A DNA stretch of 64,000 nucleotides from Peptostreptococcus anaerobius VPI 4330 = DSM 2949 (GCF_000381525.1 NZ_KB906608.1:1-64000), one strand, 5' to 3'; shown: positions 54,126 through 63,601, counted from the first letter of the stretch. Notes: generated from the sequence alone by a model not told the origin. Numbers and translations: made by a program.

Positions 54126-54599
54126 ATGAGCGATTTTACACATTTTGATAAAAATGGCAATGCCATTATGGTAGATGTCAGCCACAAGGATGAAACCCTT
54201 AGAGAGGCTATTGCAGTTGGTAGCATAAAGATGTCAAGGGATTGTTTCCTAAAGGTTAAAGAGGGAGATATGAAAAAAGGAGATGTCCTTGGAGTTGCAA
54301 GGGTAGCTGGAATTATGGGAGCAAAGAAGACTTCAGACTTGATACCGCTTTGCCACATCCTAAACTTGAGCAAGGTGGAGATTGACTTTTCCCTTGATGA
54401 AGAGAACTATAAAATAACAAGCACTTGTTGCGTAAAAACTCTTGGTCAGACAGGTGTTGAAATGGAAGCCCTAACAGGGGTAAATATATGCCTTTTGACA
54501 ATCTATGATATGTGCAAGGCCATAGACAAGGGCATGGAAATATCAGATATCAAACTCATGAAGAAAACCGGTGGTAAGAGTGGAGTTTGGGAAAGGTAG
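54126..54599 (+). CDS. moaC: cyclic pyranopterin monophosphate synthase MoaC
   Basis: Second enzyme of molybdenum cofactor synthesis; turns the MoaA product into cyclic pyranopterin monophosphate. The 157-residue length is normal. Conserved stretches: [33 protein letters not shown] and [20 protein letters not shown] with the active-site lysine near the end (MKKTGGKSG). RBS GGAGAAA; an upstream frame from 54039 belongs to the overlap with the preceding gene. Confidence 0.95.
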   Translation: MSDFTHFDKNGNAIMVDVSHKDETLREAIAVGSIKMSRDCFLKVKEGDMKKGDVLGVARVAGIMGAKKTSDLIPLCHILNLSKVEIDFSLDEENYKITSTCCVKTLGQTGVEMEALTGVNICLLTIYDMCKAIDKGMEISDIKLMKKTGGKSGVWER

Positions 54600-54607
54600 A
54601 GATTATC

Positions 54608-55573
54608 TTGATAGATTTATTTAATAGAAAGATAGATTACATGAGAATTTCTATTACTGATAGGTGCAATCTCCGTTGTAGGTACTGTATGCCAGATGGG
54701 ATAGACCTATGTTCGCATGATGATATTTTGTCTTTTGATGAAATACTAATGGTCTGTAGGGAGGCTATCAAGCTTGGCATAGTGAATTTTAAAATTACAG
54801 GCGGTGAACCACTTGTCAGGAAAAATTGTCATGAATTGATTAGGAAGATATACGACCTAGATGGGGTTAATGAAGTAACACTGACAACAAATGGTGTCCT
54901 ACTTGGCCAACAATTGGACAGGCTTGTTGAGGCAGGTGTTGGGTCTATAAATATAAGCCTTGATACCCTTGATAGGGAAAAATATAAGCAAATTACTGGT
55001 TTTGATGAAATCGATAAGGTATTTGAAGCTATAGAAAAGTCTATAGAAAAGGGTATAAGGGTCAAGATAAATTCTGTCCTACACGATGAGGACTATTCAA
55101 AAGATTTTATTAGCTTGATTGATTTTGCTAGGAGATACCCTATAGATGTTAGGTTCATTGAGATGATGCCAATAGGTCTTGGAGCTGAATCTATGTTAGT
55201 ATCAAATGAAGATTTGAAAAAGATACTAATGGATACATTTGAAAATGTCACTAAAGACAACAAAAAGCATGGAAATGGACCGGCTGAATACTATAATATA
55301 GACGGATTTAAGGGGGCAATAGGCTTTATAAGTGCAATACATGGCAAGTTTTGTGATTCTTGCAATAGGATTAGGATGACATCAACGGGTGACATCAAGT
55401 CCTGCCTATGCTTTGACAAGAAGATAAGTTTGAAAGATGCCTTGAGGGAAAAAGATCCTAATAGAGTTTATGACATGCTTGTAAACAGCATATTAGAAAA
55501 ACCTGAAATGCACTCTTTTGAGGACAAAAATAGCATAACAGAATTAAAGAAAATGACACAGATAGGTGGATAG
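54608..55573 (+). CDS. moaA: GTP 3',8-cyclase MoaA
   Basis: Radical SAM enzyme that starts molybdenum cofactor synthesis from GTP. The N-terminal [4Fe-4S] cluster motif is CNLRCRYC (Cys20, 24, 27); the second cluster is in KFCDSCNRIRMT and SCLC near the C-terminus. The TTG at 54608 is preferred: homologues begin at this point (IDLFNRKIDYMRIS), and AAAGGTAGAG lies before it. The frame also extends to a TTG at 54587 in moaC. Confidence 0.94.
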   Translation: MIDLFNRKIDYMRISITDRCNLRCRYCMPDGIDLCSHDDILSFDEILMVCREAIKLGIVNFKITGGEPLVRKNCHELIRKIYDLDGVNEVTLTTNGVLLGQQLDRLVEAGVGSINISLDTLDREKYKQITGFDEIDKVFEAIEKSIEKGIRVKINSVLHDEDYSKDFISLIDFARRYPIDVRFIEMMPIGLGAESMLVSNEDLKKILMDTFENVTKDNKKHGNGPAEYYNIDGFKGAIGFISAIHGKFCDSCNRIRMTSTGDIKSCLCFDKKISLKDALREKDPNRVYDMLVNSILEKPEMHSFEDKNSITELKKMTQIGG

Positions 55574-55575
55574 AA

Positions 55576-55615
55576 CTAGAATATATAAGTTCAATCTAGA
55601 ATATAAAAGTTTGAT
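55576..55615 (+). repeat. 20-bp tandem duplication before the MOSC-Mog gene
   Basis: Two units, 55576-55595 and 55596-55615, both starting CTAGAATATA and differing at three positions. They fill the gap between moaA and the ribosome site of the next gene. Confidence 0.7.
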
Positions 55616-55632
55616 TAGGAAGGAATAGCAGT

Positions 55633-56568
55633 ATGGCTAAAATAATAGGGATATGTACAAGTGAAAAGAAGGGCACTCAAAAGACTGAGGTTGAAAGTGC
55701 GGTGCTTGTGGAAAACCACGGTATAGAAGGGGATGCCCATGCAGGCAAATGGCATAGGCAGGTGAGTCTTCTTTCGTATGACAAGATAGAGGACTTTAGA
55801 AAAAGAGGAGCCAATGTCGAGCTTGGTGCATTTGGAGAAAACATAATAATAGATGAGTACGATTTTAGGTCAATGCCAATAGGTACTAGGTTTAAAATAG
55901 GAGATGTAATACTAGAGTTGAGCCAGATAGGTAAGGAATGTCATTCACATTGTGCAATATTCCACGCAGTTGGTGACTGTATAATGCCTAGAGAGGGTGT
56001 ATTTACAGAGGTAATAGTCGGTGGAGAGATAAGAGTTGGTGACAAGGTAGAACTTATACCGGCTGATCCTAATAGACCTCTTACAGCAGCTGTTATAACA
56101 GTGAGTGACAAGGGTTCAGTAGGCCTGAGAAAAGACGAGAGTGGTCCTATAATCACAGAAGGTCTAAGGGAAAATAACTTTATAGTAAAGGAAGAAATAA
56201 TAGTCCCAGATGAACAACCTATTATAGAAAAACAGTTGATGAGGTTGGCTGACCAGAGACAGGTAAACCTGGTAATAACAACAGGTGGTACAGGTTTTGC
56301 CCTTAGGGATGTTACTCCAGAAGCTACAAATGCAGTATGTGATAGGATGGCAAATGGTATAGCAGAGGCTATAAGGGCATATTCAATGCAGTATACAAAG
56401 AGGGCTATGTTCTCTAGGGCTGTCAGCGGAATTAGAAAGCGTACTCTTATAGTAAACCTACCAGGAAGCCCAAAGGCTGTTACAGAGGCACTTGAATTTC
56501 TCCTACCAAACTTAGAGCATGGACTGGGTATACTAAAGGGAACAGCAACTGAATGTGCTAGGAAATAA
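55633..56568 (+). CDS. MOSC domain fused to MogA/MoaB domain
   Basis: A 311-residue fusion. Residues 1-145 are a MOSC domain (HGIEGDAHAGKWHRQVSLL with the conserved His region, and IGKECHSHCAIF holding the key Cys), linked to sulfuration or carrying of molybdenum cofactor. Residues 150-311 match Mog/MoaB, which adenylylates molybdopterin (TVSDKGSVGLRKDESGP, TTGGTGFALRDVTPEAT, NLPGSPKAVTEAL). Both jobs serve late steps for the hydroxylase downstream. RBS AGGAAGGAA. Confidence 0.92.
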   Translation: MAKIIGICTSEKKGTQKTEVESAVLVENHGIEGDAHAGKWHRQVSLLSYDKIEDFRKRGANVELGAFGENIIIDEYDFRSMPIGTRFKIGDVILELSQIGKECHSHCAIFHAVGDCIMPREGVFTEVIVGGEIRVGDKVELIPADPNRPLTAAVITVSDKGSVGLRKDESGPIITEGLRENNFIVKEEIIVPDEQPIIEKQLMRLADQRQVNLVITTGGTGFALRDVTPEATNAVCDRMANGIAEAIRAYSMQYTKRAMFSRAVSGIRKRTLIVNLPGSPKAVTEALEFLLPNLEHGLGILKGTATECARK

Positions 56569-56580
56569 GATAAATTTTCG

Positions 56581-56650
56581 TGTATAGGGCTTAAAACCAA
56601 GTTTTAATATTTATATGTATAAGGCTTAAAATCAAGTTTTAATGCTTATA
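56581..56650 (+). repeat. 35-bp tandem duplication before modA
   Basis: Two units, 56581-56615 and 56616-56650, 31 of 35 bases alike. Each holds the inverted repeat TTAAAA-C..G-TTTTAA, which could be a protein-binding site of the modABC genes. Confidence 0.8.
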
Positions 56651-56735
56651 TGTAATCGGCTAAATATACATAATGAATAAGAACTAGTAATCAAATAAAG
56701 TGAATTAATAGTTGTAAAAGAATTGGAGGATCAAA

Positions 56736-57611
56736 ATGAAAAAATTATTCAAAGGAAAATTAACAACAATCTGCTTTTTATTATCTATGGTTTTAATTTT
56801 AACTACGACAATGACAGCCTGTTCAAAAACTGAGACAAAAAAAGAAGAACCTAAAAATGTGAACTTGTTTATAGCTGCCAGCCTAACTGACGCAGTAGGA
56901 GAAATAGTAAAGGACTTTGAGGCTGAAAATGAAGGCGTAAAAGTAGTGGTGAATGCCGATAGTTCTGGCAAATTAAAGAGTCAAATTCTAGAGGGGTTTG
57001 ACTGTGATATATTCTTGAGTGCCTCTACTAAGGAAGTTGAAGAACTAAAAGAGAAAGGTTTGATTGTAGAAAATTCTACTAAAGACCTTTTGGAAAATCA
57101 GTTGGCTATCATAGCATCTAAGGACTACGATGGTCAGGTAAAGGGGCTAGAAAATATCAAAGATGCCAAGAGTATAGCCCTACCATACGGAAGTGTTCCA
57201 GCTGGTTACTATGCTAGAAAGGCCCTAATAAGTGAAGGAATTATAAAGTCTGTAGCCAAGGATGCTGATAAGGCGACTATAAAGGCAATTGAAGGAAATG
57301 TAGTTTCACAAGCCTTAGGTGGACTTACAATCAGTGAAAAGGACAATGTAAGCTCAGCCCTAAGCGCTGTTGCAGAAAAGGCTACAGAAGTTGGATTTAC
57401 TTATGTTAGTGATGCTAAGAGAAATGAAAATGTCAAGGTTATATCTAGAATAGACCTTGAAAAGACAGGAAAGATTAAGTATCCTATAGCAAAAATTAAA
57501 TCTAAAAAAGATAACAAGGATAGAGAAGAAATAATAGAAAAATTATACCAGGCCCTAGCAAGTGATAAGGCAAAAAAGGTATATGTAAAATATGGATTTA
57601 AGGTTGATTAA
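56736..57611 (+). CDS. modA: molybdate-binding lipoprotein ModA
   Basis: Substrate-binding protein of the molybdate importer, 291 residues. Signal peptide with the lipid cysteine in TTTMTACSKT. The ModA features FIAASLTDAVGEIVKDF and NADSSGKLKSQILEG place it in the family; Ser and Asp in these loops bind the oxyanion (tungstate also possible). It supplies the molybdenum for the cofactor genes before it. RBS TTGGAGG. Confidence 0.93.
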   Translation: MKKLFKGKLTTICFLLSMVLILTTTMTACSKTETKKEEPKNVNLFIAASLTDAVGEIVKDFEAENEGVKVVVNADSSGKLKSQILEGFDCDIFLSASTKEVEELKEKGLIVENSTKDLLENQLAIIASKDYDGQVKGLENIKDAKSIALPYGSVPAGYYARKALISEGIIKSVAKDADKATIKAIEGNVVSQALGGLTISEKDNVSSALSAVAEKATEVGFTYVSDAKRNENVKVISRIDLEKTGKIKYPIAKIKSKKDNKDREEIIEKLYQALASDKAKKVYVKYGFKVD

Positions 57612-57664
57612 TTCAGAAATTGATGCTGTTGATATTGATCTTTAAATTGAGGAGCGATTGAACA

Positions 57665-58348
57665 TTGGAAAATTTAGTTGAAATATTTACAAAATTGGAT
57701 TGGAGTCCCTTGATTATATCTATAAAGACAGCAATCGTAGCTACGATAATTTCTTTTTTCATCGGAGTGTATCTCGCTAAAAAAGCCATGTCTTTTAGTA
57801 AAAAAAGAAAGGCTTTTTTAGATGGGGTCATGTCTTTGCCGATGGTATTGCCACCTACTGTAGCCGGCTTTATCTTGCTTATAGTATTTAGCAAGAGGAG
57901 ATTTTTGGGGAGCTTCCTACTTGAAAACTTCAATATATCAGTTCTTCAGACATGGTTAGGATGTGTTATTGCTGCTACTGTGATTGCCCTACCTCTTATG
58001 TACCAAAATGCTAGGGCAGCTTTTGAACAAGTTGATAAAAATCTGGTATATGCAGCAAGAACCCTTGGGATAAGTGAAAAAAAGATTTTTTATAAGATTT
58101 TATTGCCTGTTTCAAAGCCGGGGCTAATGTCAGGTTCTATTTTGTGCTTTGCAAGGGCTATGGGAGAGTACGGTGCAACTTCTATGATTGCTGGAAATAT
58201 ACAGGGAAAAACAGGAACTATTTCACAGACAATAGCTATGGTGATAAATGACGGTAATTATCTGAAGGCCGGTATTTGGGTAGTAATAGTTTTGATAATA
58301 TCTTTTGTCATAATTTATTCTGCCAATGTAACAATGAGTAAAAAGTAA
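57665..58348 (+). CDS. modB: molybdate ABC transporter permease ModB
   Basis: Permease of 227 residues with about five to six membrane helices. LPMVLPPTVAGF and the EAA-type coupling loop ARTLGISEKKIFYKILLP are standard for ModB. TTG start ten bases after GAGGAG; no ATG is nearer. Confidence 0.93.
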   Translation: MENLVEIFTKLDWSPLIISIKTAIVATIISFFIGVYLAKKAMSFSKKRKAFLDGVMSLPMVLPPTVAGFILLIVFSKRRFLGSFLLENFNISVLQTWLGCVIAATVIALPLMYQNARAAFEQVDKNLVYAARTLGISEKKIFYKILLPVSKPGLMSGSILCFARAMGEYGATSMIAGNIQGKTGTISQTIAMVINDGNYLKAGIWVVIVLIISFVIIYSANVTMSKK

Positions 58349-58363
58349 CCGTATTTGTTGCAG

Positions 58364-58474
58364 CTTAAGTATAATATTAAATTTATTGAGACTTAAGTGT
58401 AATATTAAATTTGTTGAGACTTAAGAATAATATTAAATTTGTTGTGGATAAAGTACAATATTAAAAATGGATGG
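58364..58474 (+). repeat. 28-bp tandem repeat, almost four units, between modB and modC
   Basis: Units 58364-58391, 58392-58419, 58420-58447 and a worn fourth at 58448-58474. Each starts CTTAAG or similar and contains TAATATTAAAT. They separate modB from modC, which is otherwise an operon. Confidence 0.85.
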
Positions 58475-58483
58475 TAGAAGGAA

Positions 58484-59638
58484 ATGAAGAGTTTATCGAT
58501 TGATATAAAGTCAGATTTAAATAATTTTGGTATGGATATTTCTTTGAAAACTAAGGCTAAGAGAATAGGCATATTGGGAGCATCTGGTGCTGGAAAGAGT
58601 ATGCTACTCAAATACATATCGGGCATAATAAGTCCAGACCAAGGTCGAATAGAGATAAATGGAGAGACCATTTTTGATAGCTCTAGAAAAATCGATGTGA
58701 TACCCCAAAAGAGAGATGTAGCCTACATGTTTCAGAATTATGCTTTGTTTCCTAATATGACTGTAAGGGAAAATATTGAAGTAGTTCTAAGCGGAAGCAA
58801 GGAGTATAAAAGGGACAAGGCAGATAGGTATATGAAAAAATTCTGTATAGATAATCTTGAAGATAAGATGCCAAGAAATCTTTCAGGTGGACAGCAGCAA
58901 AGAGTTGCTCTGGCAAGAATTATGGCATACGAGCCCAAGCTTATCCTTCTAGATGAACCTTTTTCGGCACTGGATAACGACCTAAAGGACAAGCTTCAAA
59001 TAGAGCTTGAAGATATGCTATCTGATTATGAGGGAATGGTTATAATGGTTTCACACAGTAGGGACGAAATTTATAGGTTTAGTGATGAATTGATTATAAT
59101 CCATAATGGTATGGTTGTGGAGCAAGGAAAAACAAAGGAAGTTTTTTCTAGACCTAAAACTTTCGAGGGAGCGAAGATGGTTGGTGTAACAAATATCTTA
59201 CCTGTAGAAGTAGACCAGGATTCAAGTATAAAAATACCAGACCTCGATATTAGAATTACAAGAGATGACTATGAACGTTTGGATGTTAAAGATAGAATTA
59301 TTGATTTTGTAGAGTTTAAAAATAAGATCAAGTATATAGGTGTTAGAGATAGGGATTTTAAGATAGTATATTCACAAAGTATAGATAAAAACAATAAAGA
59401 TGTAGAGGAATCTAGTTTTATTTTGGATGCAAAAGTAGAGCGTATTTACGAGGGGCTGGATATGACCAGCGTCTATTTTTCTGTTCAAAATAGGTTTGAT
59501 AAGTCTAAAATTGTAAAAAAGCCACAAAAAAATTATTGTATCAAAATAAATAGATTAGAAAATAAAAATAATTTATTTGTTAATGCACTAATAAGCATTT
59601 CCATTGATAAAGAAAAGCTTATTTTTATAGAAAATTAA
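58484..59638 (+). CDS. modC: molybdate ABC transporter ATP-binding protein ModC
   Basis: ATPase of the molybdate importer, 384 residues. Walker A GASGAGKS (residues 33-40), signature LSGGQQQR, Walker B LILLDEPFSALD and the switch VSHSRDE are present. The C-terminal 140 residues are an extension that may be a TOBE-like molybdate-sensing part, though the second half is poorly conserved and rich in lysine. RBS GGAAGGAAATG. Confidence 0.92.
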   Translation: MKSLSIDIKSDLNNFGMDISLKTKAKRIGILGASGAGKSMLLKYISGIISPDQGRIEINGETIFDSSRKIDVIPQKRDVAYMFQNYALFPNMTVRENIEVVLSGSKEYKRDKADRYMKKFCIDNLEDKMPRNLSGGQQQRVALARIMAYEPKLILLDEPFSALDNDLKDKLQIELEDMLSDYEGMVIMVSHSRDEIYRFSDELIIIHNGMVVEQGKTKEVFSRPKTFEGAKMVGVTNILPVEVDQDSSIKIPDLDIRITRDDYERLDVKDRIIDFVEFKNKIKYIGVRDRDFKIVYSQSIDKNNKDVEESSFILDAKVERIYEGLDMTSVYFSVQNRFDKSKIVKKPQKNYCIKINRLENKNNLFVNALISISIDKEKLIFIEN

Positions 59639-59709
59639 ATATTGACATAATTGTTTGCAAAATATAGGTGCATCGCGATAAAGAAAATTACTTTTTTAAC
59701 GAAATACAA

Positions 59710-59738
59710 TTGTAAAATTCATATTCTTATTATATAAT
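59710..59738 (+). promoter_or_regulatory. promoter of the molybdenum hydroxylase genes
   Basis: TTGTAA (59710-59715) and TATAAT (59733-59738) with a 17-base spacer, about 85 bases before the first gene. ATGAAA-GAATA-TTTCAT (59770-59786) just after it is a likely operator. Confidence 0.55.
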
Positions 59739-59827
59739 TGAATTGAAATATACGCACAAATTCATTTTTATGAAAGAATATTTCATTCAAAAGGCGAAAG
59801 CGTAAATTTAAAAGGGAGGCGTAAAGA

Positions 59828-60709
59828 ATGAATATTTTATGTAATTTTCAGTACCATGCACCTAAGACTAAGGCAGAAGTCTTAGATTTGCTGGCAACTA
59901 TTGGCGACAAATCAAAAATGCTCGCTGGAGGTACAGATCTAATCATCATGCTTAAGGAAAAGATGATGGAAACGGAAAACATTATCAACATTGCTGATGT
60001 TGAGGAGTTGGCAGGCGTAAAATTTACTGATAATGGCGTTGAAATAGGGGCCTGTACTAAAATAGCTGACATTGAAAACTCTAAAGAGCTTGCAGTTGAC
60101 TATGGCGTGTTAACGTATGCAGCAAGCCAGTTAGGTTCTTATCAGGTAAGAACAATGGCGACTATAGGGGGAAATATAGCACACTGCTCTCCATGTGGTG
60201 AGACAACTTCACCATTAGTGTCATTAGATGCTGATGTAGTTATTGAAAGCAAGAGAGGACAGAGAGTTTTAAAGATTGAAGAGTTCATCGTAGGTAATCG
60301 TGCGAACGTTTTAGAAAGCGATGAGATGATTACAAAATTCATAATACATGCTCCTGCAGCTAATTCTGCTGCAAGATATGGATGTATAGGTTTAAGAAAT
60401 GCTATGGAAATAGATGCTGCTAATATGGCAGTAAACCTTGAGCTAGAAGAAGATAAGAAAACTATCAAGAATATCAAGCTAGTAATGGGTTCTGTGGCTC
60501 CAAAGCCTCTTGTATCTGAAGCTGTTCCAGCTCTACTTGTTGGAAAAGTATTGGATGATGAGTTGATTGAAAAGGTTGGTCAGGCTGCTATGGGCGAAGC
60601 TAAACCAATTACAGATGTTAGAGCAACTGCTGAGTACAGAAAAGAAGTAGTAGGAGCTTTAGCTAGAAGATTGACTAAAGAAGCATATAATAAGGCAATG
60701 GAGGCATAG
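59828..60709 (+). CDS. xanthine dehydrogenase family, FAD-binding subunit
   Basis: FAD subunit (CoxM/XdhB type) of 293 residues that takes electrons from the iron-sulfur subunit and passes them to an acceptor. The FAD-binding loops are AGGTDL (residues 33-38) and ATIGGNIAH. The C-terminal CO-dehydrogenase-flavoprotein domain follows. First of three subunit genes; RBS GGGAGG. Confidence 0.94.
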   Translation: MNILCNFQYHAPKTKAEVLDLLATIGDKSKMLAGGTDLIIMLKEKMMETENIINIADVEELAGVKFTDNGVEIGACTKIADIENSKELAVDYGVLTYAASQLGSYQVRTMATIGGNIAHCSPCGETTSPLVSLDADVVIESKRGQRVLKIEEFIVGNRANVLESDEMITKFIIHAPAANSAARYGCIGLRNAMEIDAANMAVNLELEEDKKTIKNIKLVMGSVAPKPLVSEAVPALLVGKVLDDELIEKVGQAAMGEAKPITDVRATAEYRKEVVGALARRLTKEAYNKAMEA

Positions 60710-60711
60710 AA

Positions 60712-61197
60712 ATGAAACAATTAATCACTTTAAATATTAATAATCAGAACTATGATGTTGTTGTTACTCCAATGGAACTTTTAGTAGACGTAATTAGAAA
60801 AACTGTTGGATTAACTGGTACAAAAAAGGGTTGTGGTCAAGGAGACTGTGGCGCTTGTACAGTACTTATAGATGGAAAACCAGAATTATCATGTCTAAAG
60901 CTTGCAGTAGCAAGTGTTGGCAAGAAAATTACTACAATTGAAGGTATAGCTAACGAAGATGGTAGTCTACACCCAATTCAGGATGCCTTCCTAGATCATG
61001 GTGCAGTACAGTGTGGATTCTGTACACCAGGTATGATTTTATCAGCTAAGGCCTTGGTAGACAGAAATCCAAACCCTACACAGGAAGAAATAAAGACTGC
61101 TATTTCTGGTAACACATGCAGGTGTACTGGATATGTCAAAATCATTGATGCTATAGAGTCTTATGCAAATTTAGTTGCAGAAAAGGAGGCTAAGTAA
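60712..61197 (+). CDS. xanthine dehydrogenase family, [2Fe-2S] subunit
   Basis: Small subunit of 161 residues with two [2Fe-2S] clusters. The ferredoxin-like cluster uses Cys41, Cys46, Cys49 and Cys61 (GCGQGDCGAC...SC); the helical-domain cluster uses QCGFC (Cys101, 104) and CRC (Cys136, 138). It carries electrons from molybdenum to FAD. It begins two bases after the FAD subunit. Confidence 0.96.
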   Translation: MKQLITLNINNQNYDVVVTPMELLVDVIRKTVGLTGTKKGCGQGDCGACTVLIDGKPELSCLKLAVASVGKKITTIEGIANEDGSLHPIQDAFLDHGAVQCGFCTPGMILSAKALVDRNPNPTQEEIKTAISGNTCRCTGYVKIIDAIESYANLVAEKEAK

Positions 61198-61198
61198 G

Positions 61199-63544
61199 AT
61201 GGGAAAGATGTATGAAGTATCAAACAGATACAACAACTACAGGGATTATACTAAAGAATATACTGAAGTAGGTAGAAGCATCCGTAGACCTGATGGTCCT
61301 GATAAGGTAAAGGGTAAGGTTCGTTATACAGATGACTTGACTCTTCCAAGAATGGTATATGGTAAATTACTTAGAAGTAAGCATGCACATGCTAATATAG
61401 TTAAAATAGATTATAGCAAGGCTATGGAACTTGAGGGTGTACTAGGGGTTATAACTGGAGAAGATTGTCCAATTCCTTATGGTATAGTTCCTCATAATGC
61501 CAATGAACACGCTCTTGCTGTAGGAAAAGTTAGAAACTGGGGAGAACCAGTAGCGGCAGTAGCAGCTGTAACTGAAGAAATAGCTGAAAAAGCCCTAGAA
61601 TTAATCGAAGTAGAATACGATGTTTTAGAAGCTATCGTCGACCCTAGAGAGGCTGTAAAGAGAGATGACATTAGAATCCATGAAGATTCACCTTATAATA
61701 TATCTTATGAAGGTGTTCAGGTATATGGTGATCCAGACAAGGCATTAGAAGAGGCTGATTATGTGTTAGAACAGGATTACTATTCTTCATATGTAAACCA
61801 TGGATTTATAGAACCACAGTCTGCAATTGCAGATTATGATGTTGCTACAGGTAAATTACACCTATATGCAACTTGTCAGGTTCCTCACTATACTCACCAG
61901 CAGTTGGCTAAGGTTCTTGAAATGCCTCTAAACAAGATAAGAATAACAGTTCCACTAATAGGTGGTGGATTTGGTGGTAAGGGTGTTGCTTCTCAGGCGG
62001 ACTTCTGTTCAGCCCTACTATCTAGAAAAGTTGGTAGACCAGTAAAGATAACTTACGAAAGAAGTGAAGTATTCGCTACCAACAATGGTAGACATCCATG
62101 CTATATGAAGATGAAGTTAGGATTTGATAAGACTGGTAAGATAACAGCTTGTGACTTTACTAACTTGATGGATGGTGGAGCATACGCAGGATGGGGTATA
62201 GTTGTTCTATTCTATACAGCATCAATGGTACACATTCCATATGTGATACCAAACGTGAGATTTGACGGTAAGAGAGTATATACTAACAAGCCTACTTGTG
62301 GTGCCTTCAGAGGACTAGGTGGAGTTCAGCCAAGATTTGCTATGGAACAGATGCTAGACCAGGCTGCTGCTCACTTTGGTATGGACCCATATGAAATAAG
62401 AATGCTAAATGCTGCAGAATCAGGCTACACTGCTAAGAGTAAAATGTATGTACCTCATACAGAATACAAGAAGTGCTTGACTGAATGTGTTGAAAGATCA
62501 GGCTACAAAGAAAAGCATGGTAAGTTACCATTTGGTAAGGGTATCGGTCTTTCTGGAGGATATTATATTTCAGGAACATCATACACATTGTACCTATCTT
62601 ACAAGCCACATACAGTAGCAACTATAAAGGTTGATGAAGAGAATGACGTAACAGTATACTGTGGTGCAACTGATATAGGTCAGGGTGTAGATATGGTAAT
62701 GGCTCAGATGGCAGCTGAAACTCTAGGTATTAAGACTGAAGACGTTACAGTAGTACCAAGAGATACAAAGATATCAACATTTGACCTTGGAACATTTGCC
62801 AGCCGTCTAACATTTGCAACAGGTTGGGCTATAAGACAGGCTGCTGAAAAGGTAAATGCTGAACTTAAGCCAGTTGCTGCAGGTATGTTAGGTATCCGTG
62901 GTGAAGAAGTTGAAGTACAGGGTGGAGAATTCTACAATATCTACAAGCCACACAAGAGAGTTCCTTGGAGAGATGTAGTATCTCAGTACATCCAGACAAA
63001 CGGACCACTTTCAATGACAGGTCAGTTTACTCCTCCAAGAAGAAAGGGTATCCAGCAGGGTGGTAATATAGGACACTCTCCAACATTTGGATTCAGTGCT
63101 CAGATTGCAGAGGTAGACGTAGATCTTGAAACAGGTAAGGTAAATGTAGTTAAGATTACAGAGGCAGGAGACTGCGGTGTAGCTATCAACCCACAGAGTG
63201 TTGAAGGTCAGGTACATGGTTCAATAGGTATGGGTATGGGACAGGCCCTATATGAAGAGATGAAGGTCGCTCCAGACGGAAGATTCCTAAATCCATCACT
63301 ACATGACTACAAGCTACCAACAGCTCTAGATATGCCAGAAATAGATGCAAACATAGTAGATGCCTATGACCCATCAGCACCATACGGAGCTAAGGAATCA
63401 GGTGAAGGTCCAATCCAGCCTACAATTCCAGCTATATTTAATGCTGTATACGATGCTATCGGTGTTAGGTTTACAGAAATGCCACTAACTCCTGAAAAGG
63501 TTCTAAATGCAATAAAAGAACAGAAGGCTAGAGGCGTATTTTAA
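61199..63544 (+). CDS. xanthine dehydrogenase family, molybdenum-binding subunit
   Basis: Catalytic subunit of 781 residues. It hydroxylates a heterocycle or aldehyde with water at the molybdenum site. Family marks: GRSIRRPDGPDKVKGKVRYT, IGGGFGGKG, CGAFRGLGGVQPRFAMEQ, ATDIGQGVDMVMAQMAAE and the catalytic glutamate in GAKESGEGP. The substrate is probably a purine, yet relatives act on nicotinate or aldehydes, and sequence alone does not settle it. No selenocysteine is coded. Start 61199 follows AAGGAGG; the frame goes back to 61175 within the gene before. Confidence 0.94.
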   Translation: MGKMYEVSNRYNNYRDYTKEYTEVGRSIRRPDGPDKVKGKVRYTDDLTLPRMVYGKLLRSKHAHANIVKIDYSKAMELEGVLGVITGEDCPIPYGIVPHNANEHALAVGKVRNWGEPVAAVAAVTEEIAEKALELIEVEYDVLEAIVDPREAVKRDDIRIHEDSPYNISYEGVQVYGDPDKALEEADYVLEQDYYSSYVNHGFIEPQSAIADYDVATGKLHLYATCQVPHYTHQQLAKVLEMPLNKIRITVPLIGGGFGGKGVASQADFCSALLSRKVGRPVKITYERSEVFATNNGRHPCYMKMKLGFDKTGKITACDFTNLMDGGAYAGWGIVVLFYTASMVHIPYVIPNVRFDGKRVYTNKPTCGAFRGLGGVQPRFAMEQMLDQAAAHFGMDPYEIRMLNAAESGYTAKSKMYVPHTEYKKCLTECVERSGYKEKHGKLPFGKGIGLSGGYYISGTSYTLYLSYKPHTVATIKVDEENDVTVYCGATDIGQGVDMVMAQMAAETLGIKTEDVTVVPRDTKISTFDLGTFASRLTFATGWAIRQAAEKVNAELKPVAAGMLGIRGEEVEVQGGEFYNIYKPHKRVPWRDVVSQYIQTNGPLSMTGQFTPPRRKGIQQGGNIGHSPTFGFSAQIAEVDVDLETGKVNVVKITEAGDCGVAINPQSVEGQVHGSIGMGMGQALYEEMKVAPDGRFLNPSLHDYKLPTALDMPEIDANIVDAYDPSAPYGAKESGEGPIQPTIPAIFNAVYDAIGVRFTEMPLTPEKVLNAIKEQKARGVF

Positions 63545-63576
63545 ATAAAATAAACTATTTAATAATTAATTTGTAT

Positions 63577-63601
63577 CGGTGCCACTATTATAGTGGCACC
63601 G
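63577..63601 (+). terminator. strong hairpin after the hydroxylase genes
   Basis: An 11-bp perfect stem, CGGTGCCACTA (63577-63587) and TAGTGGCACCG (63591-63601), with loop TTA. No T-run follows, so termination may be partial and the YopX-type gene could share the transcript. Confidence 0.5.

Noticed and set aside
55941-56600. 219-codon minus-strand frame opposite the MOSC-Mog gene
   Set aside because: The plus strand is a clear two-domain enzyme; the minus frame has no ribosome site or domain.
58364-58474. 28-bp repeats resembling a CRISPR array
   Set aside because: Units follow each other directly with no spacers, and no cas genes are near.
59642-59661. Sigma-54 promoter before the hydroxylase genes (TGACAT...TTTGCA)
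   Set aside because: The spacing between the GA and GC doublets is 11 bases, one too many, and the GG is missing; a normal promoter lies downstream.
59639-59827. Molybdenum cofactor or purine riboswitch before the hydroxylase genes
   Set aside because: I looked for the conserved cores and saw none; only a promoter, a short palindrome and a GCGAAAGC mini-hairpin.
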